Notes: generated by a model from the sequence alone, not told the origin. DNA of 64,000 bases from a bacterium (GCA_025782575.1 JALGYY010000043.1:229093-293092), one strand, 5' to 3'; shown: positions 28,144-38,334, numbered from the stretch's first letter. Numbers and translations: made by a program.

Positions 28144-28907
28144 CCAAAGGCCTAAGCAAGGAGCAAATCGAGCAGTTCGGTGCGGAGGGCTACCTGAAAC
28201 TCGATCGTCAATTCGACGAGAAAGAAGTGGCGATCATGCGAGCGGAGAGTGAGCGAATATTCGCGGACTCTTCACTTGCCGACATCGCTAATCTCCGCGC
28301 TTATACCCGGAACACTCTCTCAGGAGAGCCCGTCATCGACCGATTCGATCCGGTGAGAGACCTCTCGCCCCAATTCGACGCGTTATCCCGCGACAAGAGG
28401 ATGATCGCCGCCGCCGCCGATCTTCTTGGCGAAGATGTACTCCTGTTCAAGGATAAGTTGATTGCCAAATTTCCAGGCGTTTGTGGTTACTCCCTTCATC
28501 AGGACTTTGCCTATTGGCAGGGAGTGGGCATTCCCGCCGAAGATATCATCACCGCCTACATATCCATCGACAAGGCGGGAGCCGATAACGGAGCGATGGA
28601 GCTCTTTCTCGGCTATCACGACATTGTATTCAACCGACCGGGCAAGATGGATGACATCGAGGAAGACCGGATCGATACGTCGAATGCTCTCCTTCTTGAA
28701 ACAGAACCGGGTGATGTCGTTTTCTTTCATACTCTCGTTCCCCATCGCTCCGGGCCGAATCGATCCGATCGACACCGAAGATACCTCTATTTCAGTTACT
28801 CGCCGGCCAGACATGGCGATCTTTACGATCGCTATTATGAGACCTATCGAGAGCGCCGGTTGCGTGAACTACCTGGGGACCTCCGCGACCGAGCTTACTT
28901 CCGGTAG
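28140..28907 (+). CDS. Phytanoyl-CoA dioxygenase (PhyH)-like Fe(II)/2OG oxygenase
   Basis: SLHQDFAYW (HxD), FFHTLVPHRSGPNRSDRHRRYLYFSYSP distal His/Arg motif; ATGA overlap with GNAT gene. Confidence 0.8.
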   Translation: MTKGLSKEQIEQFGAEGYLKLDRQFDEKEVAIMRAESERIFADSSLADIANLRAYTRNTLSGEPVIDRFDPVRDLSPQFDALSRDKRMIAAAADLLGEDVLLFKDKLIAKFPGVCGYSLHQDFAYWQGVGIPAEDIITAYISIDKAGADNGAMELFLGYHDIVFNRPGKMDDIEEDRIDTSNALLLETEPGDVVFFHTLVPHRSGPNRSDRHRRYLYFSYSPARHGDLYDRYYETYRERRLRELPGDLRDRAYFR

Positions 28908-28941
28908 CCGGCGCGGATGACACCGCAGGTGCCAAGGCAGG

Positions 28942-29898
28942 CTATAGCTTGAATCGCTCCAGCTCTTCCGCCACATGATACCCGCGTGCCTCGATCTCAC
29001 TGCGAGCATCGGAACCCCTCCAGATAGCCCGGTTCGTGTGATTCAAATGGATGAAGCGCACCTTCGCGCGCTCACTTGCAGGCAACGATTCAAAACGTCG
29101 CATGCTATGTCTGATAAAAGGGTGCGGAAAGCCGGACATATCGCGGCCCGGGATTTCACCGTTATCAAAGAAAGTGCCGTCCAGATAAGCGACATCAACG
29201 TCCGCGATCATCTCTTCGATTCTCGTTCCCCACTCGTCCCATGTTTCCCAGCTATCGATGTCGGGAATGAAGAGCGCAGCCCGTTCCGGACCATGAATGA
29301 CATACCCGACGACTTCGGAAAACTCCTGGCGGTGTGGCACGAGAACAGGCTTTACCCGGAGTCGCCTGTTCAACTCTAATTCTCTATCCTCTTCGAGAGA
29401 TCGAAGAGAAATATTCTTATAGCTAACGAGCTGACTCCAGGGGCCGTTTGTGGTCAGGTACTCGTGCATTCGCGGCATGGCGAAGACAGGTACCTCTTTC
29501 GCGCCGAGCGACTCGTGGCCGAGAAACATCAGCCCGGTATAGTGGCCGATATGGGCGTGCGTCAAAAAGATGCCGTCCAGACCCGGCTTTTCTTCAGCGG
29601 GGGCGATTCTGTCGAGCATCTGGAGCTGCTCCCGGAAGTCAGGCGTCGCTTCAAACATCCAGCGCTCGGAGCTTGCCGGGTCGACAACGGCAAGGCTGAC
29701 GACCCGGCGGCGCCTTGCTTCGTCGATCCAGCCGGGATGCTCTTTTGTACCTGCTTGCGGCACCCCTCCGTCCTGGGCAATACCGAGCACGACAATATAC
29801 GGCGACAACTTCTTATCGTGCGAGTCTGCTCCGACGCCTGAGGCTGCCAGAGCAAGAAGCGCGGCTAGTACCAGATAAGATGGGATTGAGACTGTCAT
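28942..29898 (-). CDS. PqqB-like metallo-beta-lactamase-fold hydrolase
   Basis: VLGIAQDGGVPQAG, FLTHAHIGHYTGLMFLGHESLG, AYLDGTFF, FIHLNHTN; signal peptide at N-terminus. Confidence 0.75.
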   Translation of the reverse strand: MTVSIPSYLVLAALLALAASGVGADSHDKKLSPYIVVLGIAQDGGVPQAGTKEHPGWIDEARRRRVVSLAVVDPASSERWMFEATPDFREQLQMLDRIAPAEEKPGLDGIFLTHAHIGHYTGLMFLGHESLGAKEVPVFAMPRMHEYLTTNGPWSQLVSYKNISLRSLEEDRELELNRRLRVKPVLVPHRQEFSEVVGYVIHGPERAALFIPDIDSWETWDEWGTRIEEMIADVDVAYLDGTFFDNGEIPGRDMSGFPHPFIRHSMRRFESLPASERAKVRFIHLNHTNRAIWRGSDARSEIEARGYHVAEELERFKL

Positions 29899-29984
29899 AC
29901 TGTCACGGCCCGATTGACCTCCCTACGGTTACATGCTAAACTATTCTGGTCGCGGAATATATAAATTCTAAAAGGAGTGTCACC

Positions 29985-32900
29985 ATGGTCTCCGGTCACA
30001 GGAGTCATCCCCCGGCATTCTTCATTTGTTTTTTCCTCGCGTTCCTATGCCCGAAAGTATCCGCCGATTTCATAGGTCTCGACAGAAACGGGGACTTGCT
30101 CTGTGACTCCCCTTCGGACATGGGGGTCGCCACCGGAGTCGCGGGCGTCCGCGATACATTCGATCTCTTTATGGATGCCTCGGTGGGAATATTTTCTTGG
30201 GGCTGCACTTTCTGCGTCAACGACTCGAACTCTATCATTATTGACACATTTCTCTACAACGCCCCACAGAACTGGACACAGATCGATCTGCACAGCGTCA
30301 CAGTGCCGCTCGAATTGCGCGCCTTCTTCCCGAGAGCGAAGTGCCTGATCGCTCAGGCAGTTGACTTCGACCTTACGAACCCGATTCAATTGCCGGCACG
30401 ACTCGGGTCATTCGCCTACGAGATTGCAGAGGCCACATGCGTCGGTTTTGTGATCGACGGTTCACTCAGCGGTTATTTTTCGACCGGTCTTCAATCAGTT
30501 GTTTTTGATAACCCGGCCGATGTCTGCTCGCAGCAACCGTGCGGACTCTCCCTGACCGTCAATGGAGTCTCTCCTGAATGTCCGGTTCCACCCGGTCATG
30601 TCGGCGAGACTTATCCCGGCGAAGTTGTATTCACGGCAGCGGGCGGGTCCCCCCCTTACACATGGTCCCAAACCGGTATGCCCACCGGGCTCGACATCGA
30701 CCCACCGACCGGCGAGGTGGTCGGCACGCCGACCACCATGGGCGATTTCTCGTTTGTCGCTACCGTGACCGACAGTCTGGGCGATCAGGCATCGCGTGCC
30801 TGTTCGCTCGTGATAGTCGAAGATGTCATGGTCGATCCCGACAATCCTGCTTGCCCCCTTCCCCATGGGATGAGGACGGAACCGTACTCTGAGAGCGTGC
30901 AATTCAAGGCACTCGGAGGAGCGCCGCCATACATATGGTCGAGCGTCGGCCTCCCGACAGGGATGGCAATCATTTCGAATACGGGATTTGTCGTCGGCAT
31001 ACCGGCAAATACCGGGAAATACGTATTTACGGTAACCGTGGCGGACTCGGAACTGAAGCAGTTCGCATCCACCGATTCACGAACCTGCTCGATGCGCGTC
31101 TTTCGAGAACTCAAAGTTGGTACGCTCCAGCCCGAGTGCCCGATTCCACCAGCGACGCCTGGCGAGCCGTACCCCGCAGGGACGACGTTCCAGGCTTCGG
31201 GAGGGCTTCCCCCCTATGGCTGGACCGCGTCCGGGTTACCCACGGGGATTTTCATATCGCCGTCCGGCGAAATCAGCGGTCAGACAAATGAGACAGGCCC
31301 GTTCTTATTTACTGTAACCGTCACCGACTCTTTGGGGCAATCCGACAACCGCGAATGTTCCATCGATGCTGGATTCCCCGTATTGATCGACACGTTAGAT
31401 CCGATCTGTCCACTGCCTTTCGTCCTCCGCGGCGCGCCGATTCCGGCGGCGTATTCTTTCCATTTCTTTGAGGGCATTCCCCCGATCGGCTGGTCGGCTT
31501 CCGGACTGCCTCCAGGCGTCACGATCGATCCAGGGTCCGGGCAGCTGGTCGGCAGCGCGACTTCCGTCGAAAACTATCCTTTCACCGTTTCCGTTACAGA
31601 CAAGTACGTCACCAGCTCTCGTGATTGTGCACTGCGTGTGGTGGATCCACTCCAGATCGACGAAAGCGTCCCCGCCTGCCCCCTTCCCACCTCAGATCCG
31701 AACGAGCCATACCCGGCCGGGTCAGTCTTTTCCGCGAACGGAGGGCTGAATCCTTACATCTGGTCACAAGCCGGTCTACCCGGAGGAATGCTTATTGACT
31801 CTCTTAGCGGGGAGATCGGCGGCACGCCCCTAGAGGCGGGCACATTCTTGTTCGAAGTCTCGGCGGTCGACCAGTTGGGACTGACAGACACTGTAAGCTG
31901 CGAAGTCACCATCGGCCCCAGCTTTCTGGGGTTCGACCGGAACGGCGACATGCTCTGTGATCCCTCCGTCGATCTGGGAACAATCCTTGCTCCGATCGGC
32001 TCGGTCGATACTCTTGATCTGTTCATCGATGGATTCGCTTCGACCACCAGCTGGGCATGTACATTCTGCCTGCTCGATTCCAATTCCGTTCTTCTCGACA
32101 CGTTCATCTACAACACTCCACCCGCATGGACCGATATTCCTTTGCAGTCCGCCGCCGTTCCGGCTGAGCTCCAGAGTCAGTACCCCTTGATGAACTGCTT
32201 CATCGTACAATCGACCGACTTCAGTTTCACAGAGCCGGTTGCCATTCCATCAACTCTCGGTTCGCTCATCTATGAAGTCGCCTCGGAACCATGCGTCGGT
32301 TTCCTGCTTCACGGTCCTGGGTCCGGATATCTGTCGACCGAGCTCGAGCCCGTAATTTTCACCGACCCTCACTCTACGTGCGGAACGTATTCCGATTGCG
32401 CTGTCACGGTCGCAATCGACGAACAGGACCCGGTCTGCCCGCTTCCACAGGCGAAACGGAATCAACCGTACGTCGCGCCAGGCCCGTTCATCGCCGCCGA
32501 GGGATTCCCGCCGTTCACCTGGTCCCAGGTCGGACTTCCGAGCGGTCTGGATATTGATCCTCAAACGGGCCTTGTCTCAGGAACGTCGAGCGCCGGGCGC
32601 GGCACCTATCCGTTTACGGTTACGATGCAGGATGAGTTTGACAGAGTTGCAACACGGGAATGCCGGGTCAGACTTTGCGCCGGCGCGCTTTGCACGTTTT
32701 TCCCGATGCAGGTCGAGATCGGCGGAATCACTCTGGTCGAGCAGGAAGCTGGGGTCAGAGTAAACTGGACGGTAGTTGACGTATCACAATTCCTGCGAGT
32801 CCATCTGATCGGCGGTCCCGCTCCGTCAGGTGACTACGAAGTTCTAGCTACCGAAGATGTGTCCCTCTTGAGTGGGGGAGCAGGCTTCGTGTATTTCGAT

Positions 32901-33302
32901 TCGATCGCGCCTCTCGATCGAGAATACTACCTGCAAGGCGATTTGATAACCGGCGGGGTTGAAACGTATGGGCCGGTACTCAGAGTTTCGGCAACCGGCC
33001 TGCCGGGATCCGAAGTGCCGGCACCCGGCAAGCTCACAATCAGGAGCGAGCCGAATCCGTTCAATCCAACGACGACGTTGTCATTCGCTCTCTCCGGAGC
33101 TGGCCATGTCCGGCTCGACATCTATGACGCCCGCGGATCGCATGTGAAGCGGTTGGTGGACGAGAGCCTCTTGTCCGGGGCGCATCAGATCGTATGGGGA
33201 GGGAAACGTTCGGGCGGAAGCGCCGCGCCGTCCGGAATCTACTTTGCCAGGCTACGCGTCGGAGACAAAAGGGTCGTGACGAAGCTGGTGCTTATCAGAT
33301 AG
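29985..33302 (+). CDS. Secreted multi-domain protein with putative-Ig (He_PIG-like) repeats and FlgD/T9SS-like C-terminal domain
   Basis: Six repeats of (E/D)xxCPxPxxxxGEPYPxxxxFxAxGGxPPYxWSxxGLPxGxxIDPxTGxxxGTP...FTVTVTDSLG; a second duplicated ~165-aa module; NPFNPTTTLSFAL...TKLVLIR. Confidence 0.8.
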   Translation: MVSGHRSHPPAFFICFFLAFLCPKVSADFIGLDRNGDLLCDSPSDMGVATGVAGVRDTFDLFMDASVGIFSWGCTFCVNDSNSIIIDTFLYNAPQNWTQIDLHSVTVPLELRAFFPRAKCLIAQAVDFDLTNPIQLPARLGSFAYEIAEATCVGFVIDGSLSGYFSTGLQSVVFDNPADVCSQQPCGLSLTVNGVSPECPVPPGHVGETYPGEVVFTAAGGSPPYTWSQTGMPTGLDIDPPTGEVVGTPTTMGDFSFVATVTDSLGDQASRACSLVIVEDVMVDPDNPACPLPHGMRTEPYSESVQFKALGGAPPYIWSSVGLPTGMAIISNTGFVVGIPANTGKYVFTVTVADSELKQFASTDSRTCSMRVFRELKVGTLQPECPIPPATPGEPYPAGTTFQASGGLPPYGWTASGLPTGIFISPSGEISGQTNETGPFLFTVTVTDSLGQSDNRECSIDAGFPVLIDTLDPICPLPFVLRGAPIPAAYSFHFFEGIPPIGWSASGLPPGVTIDPGSGQLVGSATSVENYPFTVSVTDKYVTSSRDCALRVVDPLQIDESVPACPLPTSDPNEPYPAGSVFSANGGLNPYIWSQAGLPGGMLIDSLSGEIGGTPLEAGTFLFEVSAVDQLGLTDTVSCEVTIGPSFLGFDRNGDMLCDPSVDLGTILAPIGSVDTLDLFIDGFASTTSWACTFCLLDSNSVLLDTFIYNTPPAWTDIPLQSAAVPAELQSQYPLMNCFIVQSTDFSFTEPVAIPSTLGSLIYEVASEPCVGFLLHGPGSGYLSTELEPVIFTDPHSTCGTYSDCAVTVAIDEQDPVCPLPQAKRNQPYVAPGPFIAAEGFPPFTWSQVGLPSGLDIDPQTGLVSGTSSAGRGTYPFTVTMQDEFDRVATRECRVRLCAGALCTFFPMQVEIGGITLVEQEAGVRVNWTVVDVSQFLRVHLIGGPAPSGDYEVLATEDVSLLSGGAGFVYFDSIAPLDREYYLQGDLITGGVETYGPVLRVSATGLPGSEVPAPGKLTIRSEPNPFNPTTTLSFALSGAGHVRLDIYDARGSHVKRLVDESLLSGAHQIVWGGKRSGGSAAPSGIYFARLRVGDKRVVTKLVLIR

Positions 33303-33476
33303 AGAGGCACCTTTCAGGATCAGCTCTCATCCTACCGGTTGGAATCCCGTTCTCGCTGTGGTGCGACTTACTCCCAGCACGGGGAGAAGCACCAGCGGTA
33401 CTTCCTGAGTCAGAGCGTCCACCAGCGCCTTGAACGGTGGATACCCTGCCGATCGCTGTGCTACTATTAAGATCGT

Positions 33477-34883
33477 ATGCTTTTCAACTCATCGATATTC
33501 GCCGTTTTCATCGCCCTTCTGCTCCCGCTCTACGCGATCCTTCCTGCATCCCGTCCCCGGAAGCTTCTACTGCTTGTAGCGAGTTACCTCTTCTATGCCA
33601 ACTGGGATTGGCGTTATCTATCGCTCCTGCTCATTTCCACGGCGATCGACTACCACGCCGGAAAACGTCTTGCGAGGACGGATCGTCTCGGCGCGCGGCG
33701 TGGCTGGCTCTTCGCAAGTCTATTCACCAACTTAGGCTTTCTTGGTGTTTTCAAGTACGGGAACTTCTTTATTGAACTTGCTGAGCCGATCTGGTCATCG
33801 CTCGGCATAGTGCCGATTCGTTTCCCGGGAAACATCCCCGTTGGAATATCGTTCTACACGTTCCAGACAATGAGCTACACGATCGATATATATCGGAAGA
33901 AAACGTCACCTTGTGGCTGCCTTCTCGATTTCGCGCTCTACGTTTCGTTTTTCGCGCAGCTCGTGGCGGGGCCGATCGTGCGGAGTACGCAGTTCCTCCC
34001 TCAAATCGTATCGATGAAGCAACTGCGCATGGGAAACGTTTCGAGCGGCACGCATCGCTTCCTGCTCGGTCTCTTCAAGAAGGTAGCAATCGCCGACAAC
34101 GTAGGTCTCTTCGTCGACACCATATTTCAAGCCCCCGGAGGTTACGGAGCAATCACGCTCTGGGGCGGCGCTTTCGCATTCGTGCTCCAGGTATACTGCG
34201 ATTTCTCCGCCTACTCCGACATGGCGGTCGGTATCGGCCGCGCGTTCGGCATCAAACTCCCTGAGAACTTCAAGAATCCGTATCTGGCACGATCGATCAC
34301 CGAGTTCTGGCAGCGGTGGCATATCTCGCTCTCCACGTGGCTGCGCGACTATCTGTTCATCCCGCTCGGCGGAAGCAGGAAAGGTCTTTCCCGCACTTAT
34401 GCGAATCTCTTTATCACCATGTTCCTCGGGGGGCTCTGGCACGGTGCAGCGCTTACCTATGTCGTATGGGGCGGGTTGCACGGGCTGATCCTGATGCTGG
34501 AGAGGATCCTCGGGATCGGCACCAGCGTAAGAGACGAGAATCGCGGTGGCTTCTTCGGAGTCGTGCGCGGAATCATCACCGTCAGCATTCACGCGGTGGG
34601 GCTCGTCATCTTTCGATCGGCCGACCTCCCGACGGCGTGGCAATACATCACGCGAATGGTGACCGCGTGGGAGAGTCTGGGGGGGGAACAGATGGCGCTC
34701 GGTTGGACGGGCGCGCTCATTCTGCTCTGCACAGGACAGTACTTCATCGAGCGGCACGGAATCGACCGTCCGCTCTGGATTGAGATGCCGGCGGCAGTAC
34801 AAGGCGCTGCGCTCGCTATGTTGCTCTATCTGACCGCATGGTTTCAGGCGGACAAAGTGGCGTTCATTTACTTTCAATTCTAG
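33477..34883 (+). CDS. MBOAT-family O-acyltransferase (AlgI-like)
   Basis: LFNSSIFAVFIALLLPLYAI, NWDWRYLSLLLISTAIDY, SYTIDIYRKK, FWQRWHISLSTWLRDYLFIPLGGSRKG, MFLGGLWHGAALTYVVWGGLHG. Confidence 0.92.
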   Translation: MLFNSSIFAVFIALLLPLYAILPASRPRKLLLLVASYLFYANWDWRYLSLLLISTAIDYHAGKRLARTDRLGARRGWLFASLFTNLGFLGVFKYGNFFIELAEPIWSSLGIVPIRFPGNIPVGISFYTFQTMSYTIDIYRKKTSPCGCLLDFALYVSFFAQLVAGPIVRSTQFLPQIVSMKQLRMGNVSSGTHRFLLGLFKKVAIADNVGLFVDTIFQAPGGYGAITLWGGAFAFVLQVYCDFSAYSDMAVGIGRAFGIKLPENFKNPYLARSITEFWQRWHISLSTWLRDYLFIPLGGSRKGLSRTYANLFITMFLGGLWHGAALTYVVWGGLHGLILMLERILGIGTSVRDENRGGFFGVVRGIITVSIHAVGLVIFRSADLPTAWQYITRMVTAWESLGGEQMALGWTGALILLCTGQYFIERHGIDRPLWIEMPAAVQGAALAMLLYLTAWFQADKVAFIYFQF

Positions 34884-34891
34884 GGGCGAGA

Positions 34892-35977
34892 TTGAACAAG
34901 GCGACGAAAGCTCTGATCTGGTGTGCGGCGCTCATGATCGCGAGTGAGGTCGGCATTCGAACTCTCGAATCGGGGCCGATCCGGGTCGTCGATGACGCGC
35001 CGAGTTTCGAAACCAGACGCCCATTCGTTTTCGTGCTTGGCACATCGCGGGTGCGGCGCGGCATCTGGCCGAGGGTAATCGAAAAAGCATGGGCGGAAGA
35101 GACAGGGCATCGGCCGTGGGTCGCGAGTATCTGGGAGCTGGCGGTTACCAACATCGGCCTCTACAAGATCTACTTAGACGAAATCCGGCCGTGGGCCAAG
35201 AAGTCGACAATCCCCAACGGTGTGCTCGCCATCGAGATCTGCGGTGCCTCGATGAACGACTCGTACATGCGAGACGAAGAGGCACGCTACGCACATGTGA
35301 GCACATTCGGTAAGCACTTGCGTGCCGGCGATCTGAGCGACGCCTCGAGCCAGCTCCTTGTCAGTTCCGCCCGATTCACCGAGATTAAGGGAATCATCGA
35401 GGATCGATTCGGGAAGGGCGAGCGGCAGGAGGAGATCCGGATCGAGGATGGCGAAAAAATGGAGGACAATGGGGAAAGCGCCCCCCAGTCCGGGAAACGA
35501 AAGACATCGCTTGCCCAATATCTGCATCGCTATTCATGGGGGCGAGGTTACAAAGGATTCGACCCGCACCACGGCACGATGGATGACCTCAGGCTCGAAA
35601 AGATCCGGGAGCAGTACACAGGGACGCTACTCAAGGACTACGCGCTCGGCGGCATCCAGATAAAGTATTTAAAAAAACTGGTAAAGTCCGCACGGGAAGA
35701 CGGCCTGAAAGTCGTCTTCTTCATTTTGCCGATCACCGCTGATCATAGAGAATTCTGGGACGGGGACATGTACGCGGCGTATGTAGCGGCGGCGGAAGAA
35801 GTGGCCGCCGAACTCGGCGTGCCGCTCCATAACTTCGATCGCGATTTCGAAATCTCTCCCGACGAGTTCCGCGACACCAATCACCTGAAGGAGGTCGGCG
35901 CGGTAAGATTGTCGCGGGAATTCGCAAGCCGGCTGCTTGGAGACGGATTAGTGCCTGAGGCTGGGAATCAAAACTAA
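34892..35977 (+). CDS. Membrane-anchored SGNH/AlgX-like partner of the MBOAT acyltransferase
   Basis: TTG start after AGGGGCGAG; N-terminal TM; FVLGTSRVRRGI (Ser block) and DTNHLKEVGAVRLSREFA (DxxH). Confidence 0.65.
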   Translation: MNKATKALIWCAALMIASEVGIRTLESGPIRVVDDAPSFETRRPFVFVLGTSRVRRGIWPRVIEKAWAEETGHRPWVASIWELAVTNIGLYKIYLDEIRPWAKKSTIPNGVLAIEICGASMNDSYMRDEEARYAHVSTFGKHLRAGDLSDASSQLLVSSARFTEIKGIIEDRFGKGERQEEIRIEDGEKMEDNGESAPQSGKRKTSLAQYLHRYSWGRGYKGFDPHHGTMDDLRLEKIREQYTGTLLKDYALGGIQIKYLKKLVKSAREDGLKVVFFILPITADHREFWDGDMYAAYVAAAEEVAAELGVPLHNFDRDFEISPDEFRDTNHLKEVGAVRLSREFASRLLGDGLVPEAGNQN

Positions 35978-36163
35978 TTCAGTTAGTGGAGGCGGCCAGG
36001 CTGCGTGTTCTGTCCCTCGCCCTCCCCGTCTATGAAGGGAGGGCCGGGATAATGAAGCGCGTGGCGACGCGGTGCATCGGAGGAGGCGACCTTTCCGTGA
36101 AACCCGGACGACTCCGGCGACCGACATGGCGACATGCCAGGTTGCACCGCCATGCCTTCGCGA

Positions 36164-36889
36164 TCAGATGTTGTTCAGGATGGAGTCCACGTTTTTCTCG
36201 AACTTATCCAGGATCTCACTCTGCGTCTCTTTGGCCTCCGCCAACTTTTCCTCCGTGGACTGCAGTTCGCGCGCGAGTTGGCTCTCGAGGCCGCTCAGCT
36301 CCTGACTCGTTTGATCGATCAGTTCTCGGGCATCCTTGAATTTTGCCGCCCACTCGGCTGGTGAGCTGTTCTGGTCGAGATCAGCGGTCTGTTCCATGAG
36401 TCGTGTGAGTCCAGGCGATCCATCTCCCGCACCGGCCCCCAACTCCTTGAGCCGCAGGCCTGCCTTTTTGATCTCTTCCTCGTTTTCATCGCCATGCTTG
36501 CTTCCGAGGCGAACGACATACCCGAGTTCGTGATGCCTTAGCATGATATTATTAAAACGGTCGACTCTGAGTGTAAGTCTAGCCATTCTCCGCTTCGCAA
36601 TCCGGATGGTCCTCCTCACGATGTTCTTCATGAGCCCGCTCAGATTTTTCGCTTTGCCCTTGCCGGCGACCGCCGCGCGGTTTCCTGCCGCCGGCTTTCC
36701 CTTGATAAGCTTCCCCATGCGGCTCGTCTTTGACTTGGTGAAGCCGGCAGCCGTCTTCCCGTGATCGGGTGCCTGGTCGACGGCAGGCTTCGTCTCTTCG
36801 CTCGTCCGTTTCTGTATCTGTTTCGAAGCGCTAGGTTTCCCGGTACGGAGCGGTGCCGTGGGTTTATTGTTCGGTCGAATCTTCGACAT
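36164..36889 (-). CDS. Hypothetical protein: Lys/Arg-rich N-terminus plus C-terminal coiled coil
   Basis: ATG 36889 preceded by AGGAGA; MSKIRPNNKPTAPLRTGKPSASKQIQKRTSEE...; C-terminal ELSGLESQLARELQSTEEKLAEAKETQSEILDKFEKN. Confidence 0.6.
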   Translation of the reverse strand: MSKIRPNNKPTAPLRTGKPSASKQIQKRTSEETKPAVDQAPDHGKTAAGFTKSKTSRMGKLIKGKPAAGNRAAVAGKGKAKNLSGLMKNIVRRTIRIAKRRMARLTLRVDRFNNIMLRHHELGYVVRLGSKHGDENEEEIKKAGLRLKELGAGAGDGSPGLTRLMEQTADLDQNSSPAEWAAKFKDARELIDQTSQELSGLESQLARELQSTEEKLAEAKETQSEILDKFEKNVDSILNNI

Positions 36890-37079
36890 GACGGTCTCCT
36901 TTCTCGGCGTAGGCCAGCCTGATAGGCTCAGGCTTGCAATCCGTCTATTGTGCCACGGGACAGAGTCTCCCGCAAGGCTCCGATCACTGTTGTATCGTGC
37001 AATCTGTCCGGTTAGTTGCGTGAAAACCGTCGATCGGCCTCCCTCAAAGAGAAATCCCGCTGCATGGCAACGGGTTACC

Positions 37080-37106
37080 TGGTGGAGGCGGCGGGAATCG
37101 AACCCG
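37080..37106 (-). repeat. 27-bp exact copy of the ssrA 3' end (att-like direct repeat)
   Basis: TGGTGGAGGCGGCGGGAATCGAACCCG identical to 38335-38361; flanks diverge immediately on both sides. Confidence 0.85.
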
Positions 37107-37628
37107 ATTGAGGCATAATTCTTAACCTGGTGATGGCGCACGGCTTACGTCCTAATTGGTTTGTACAACTGGAGTTTAGACACCTCTCGTTGTCCACGGG
37201 AGTCTACGCCAGTCCACTCCCGTACGCCCCGGTCGTGGAGATATTTTGGAGACGGATTAAAACATCTCTCCAGCGTTGGCCGTGACACTGAACGCCCCGA
37301 TGACGGGGACCCTGGCCCGGTGCTCTCGGGGGACATCTTTGGGGATCACAGGTCACCCATCTCCGACACCACCATACTCACTTCGATGGCAACCGGGTGC
37401 GACAATGCCGCGCACGTCAATACGCAGTTTCCTTACGCTCTGCTTACCGGATTCGCAGCGCTTCTGTAGTTTATAGTGGCGGGCACGACGATGCATCCCG
37501 CGTCGGGTGTCGTGGGGTGGTGGTACTGTTGGCACTGATCGTGGGTCTGACGCGCGGTGGTGAGGTCATCCAGGGAGAGCTACGTGGGGTCGCATCCTGA
37601 ACAGTGCATCCTAACCGGATGATTCCGG

Positions 37629-38009
37629 TCAACGAATCTCGATGTTGTTGCCTTCGGCCGGGTAGTGCGCATGCCACTTGTTGGTCGAACCGGAGTGAGC
37701 GAGATGCATGTGGATCGACTGCACGCCGTTCTTGAGAATTACACTGAATTTGTCCCACGTGACCCCTGGAGAGAGAGCGAATCCCGTGGAGGCTTCAAAG
37801 ACGGCGTAGTTGGGAGGCAAGGAGCTGAATTGGATGGAGTAGTCTTCCAGGGCCATCATGGCTGAGTGCAAGTCGGATTTCATTGACGCGTCGAAGGCGC
37901 GGCTTTTCATGGAGACATAATTCGGAACGGCAATCGCGGCTAGTATCCCGATGATCACGATCACGATCATGAGCTCTATGAGAGTAAAGCCCTGTTCTTG
38001 ATTAGACAT
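37629..38009 (-). CDS. Type IV pilin-like / prepilin-type N-methylation protein
   Basis: MSNQEQGFTLIELMIVIVIIGILAAIAVPNYVSMKSRA: canonical class III prepilin signal G^FTLIE. Confidence 0.9.
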   Translation of the reverse strand: MSNQEQGFTLIELMIVIVIIGILAAIAVPNYVSMKSRAFDASMKSDLHSAMMALEDYSIQFSSLPPNYAVFEASTGFALSPGVTWDKFSVILKNGVQSIHMHLAHSGSTNKWHAHYPAEGNNIEIR

Positions 38010-38334
38010 AGTGAGCTCCGGCGGACGTCATCGTAGCGACTATACATGCAGGAAGTATGCCACCCCCAACCTGCCCCTTGGTTGGCTTCCCAAGCGGTCT
38101 CCAGTCACCGGCCCGAATAGGGAGGACAAGAAGTTTGCATCTTGCAAGAGGTAGCGCCTGCCGTCATGCAGAGTACCATTACCCCCGACCGGCCGCCATT
38201 CGGAGCACCTATTGCCGATTCATCGTGGAATTACTCAAGATCTTCGATCTTCGCATCCACGTTGTTTTTCGATAGCTCGAGAGTACTCGGGTCGGCGGCA
38301 GCGGGCGCATTCGCCCGAGAAAAAGCAGACTTAG

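Noticed and set aside
33906-34877. 323-aa antisense ORF opposite the MBOAT gene
   Set aside because: Low-complexity, charge-rich translation typical of antisense frames in high-GC DNA; the sense strand is a clear MBOAT protein.
37080-37145. Possible additional tRNA at the second T-arm sequence
   Set aside because: Only the T-arm/acceptor 3' half is present; upstream sequence on the minus strand gives no anticodon, D-arm or matching 5' acceptor. Interpreted as a tmRNA fragment/att site.
37145-37600. Short ORFs between the att-like repeat and the pilin gene
   Set aside because: No RBS, no recognisable protein features, several overlapping frames; treated as non-coding or decayed DNA.
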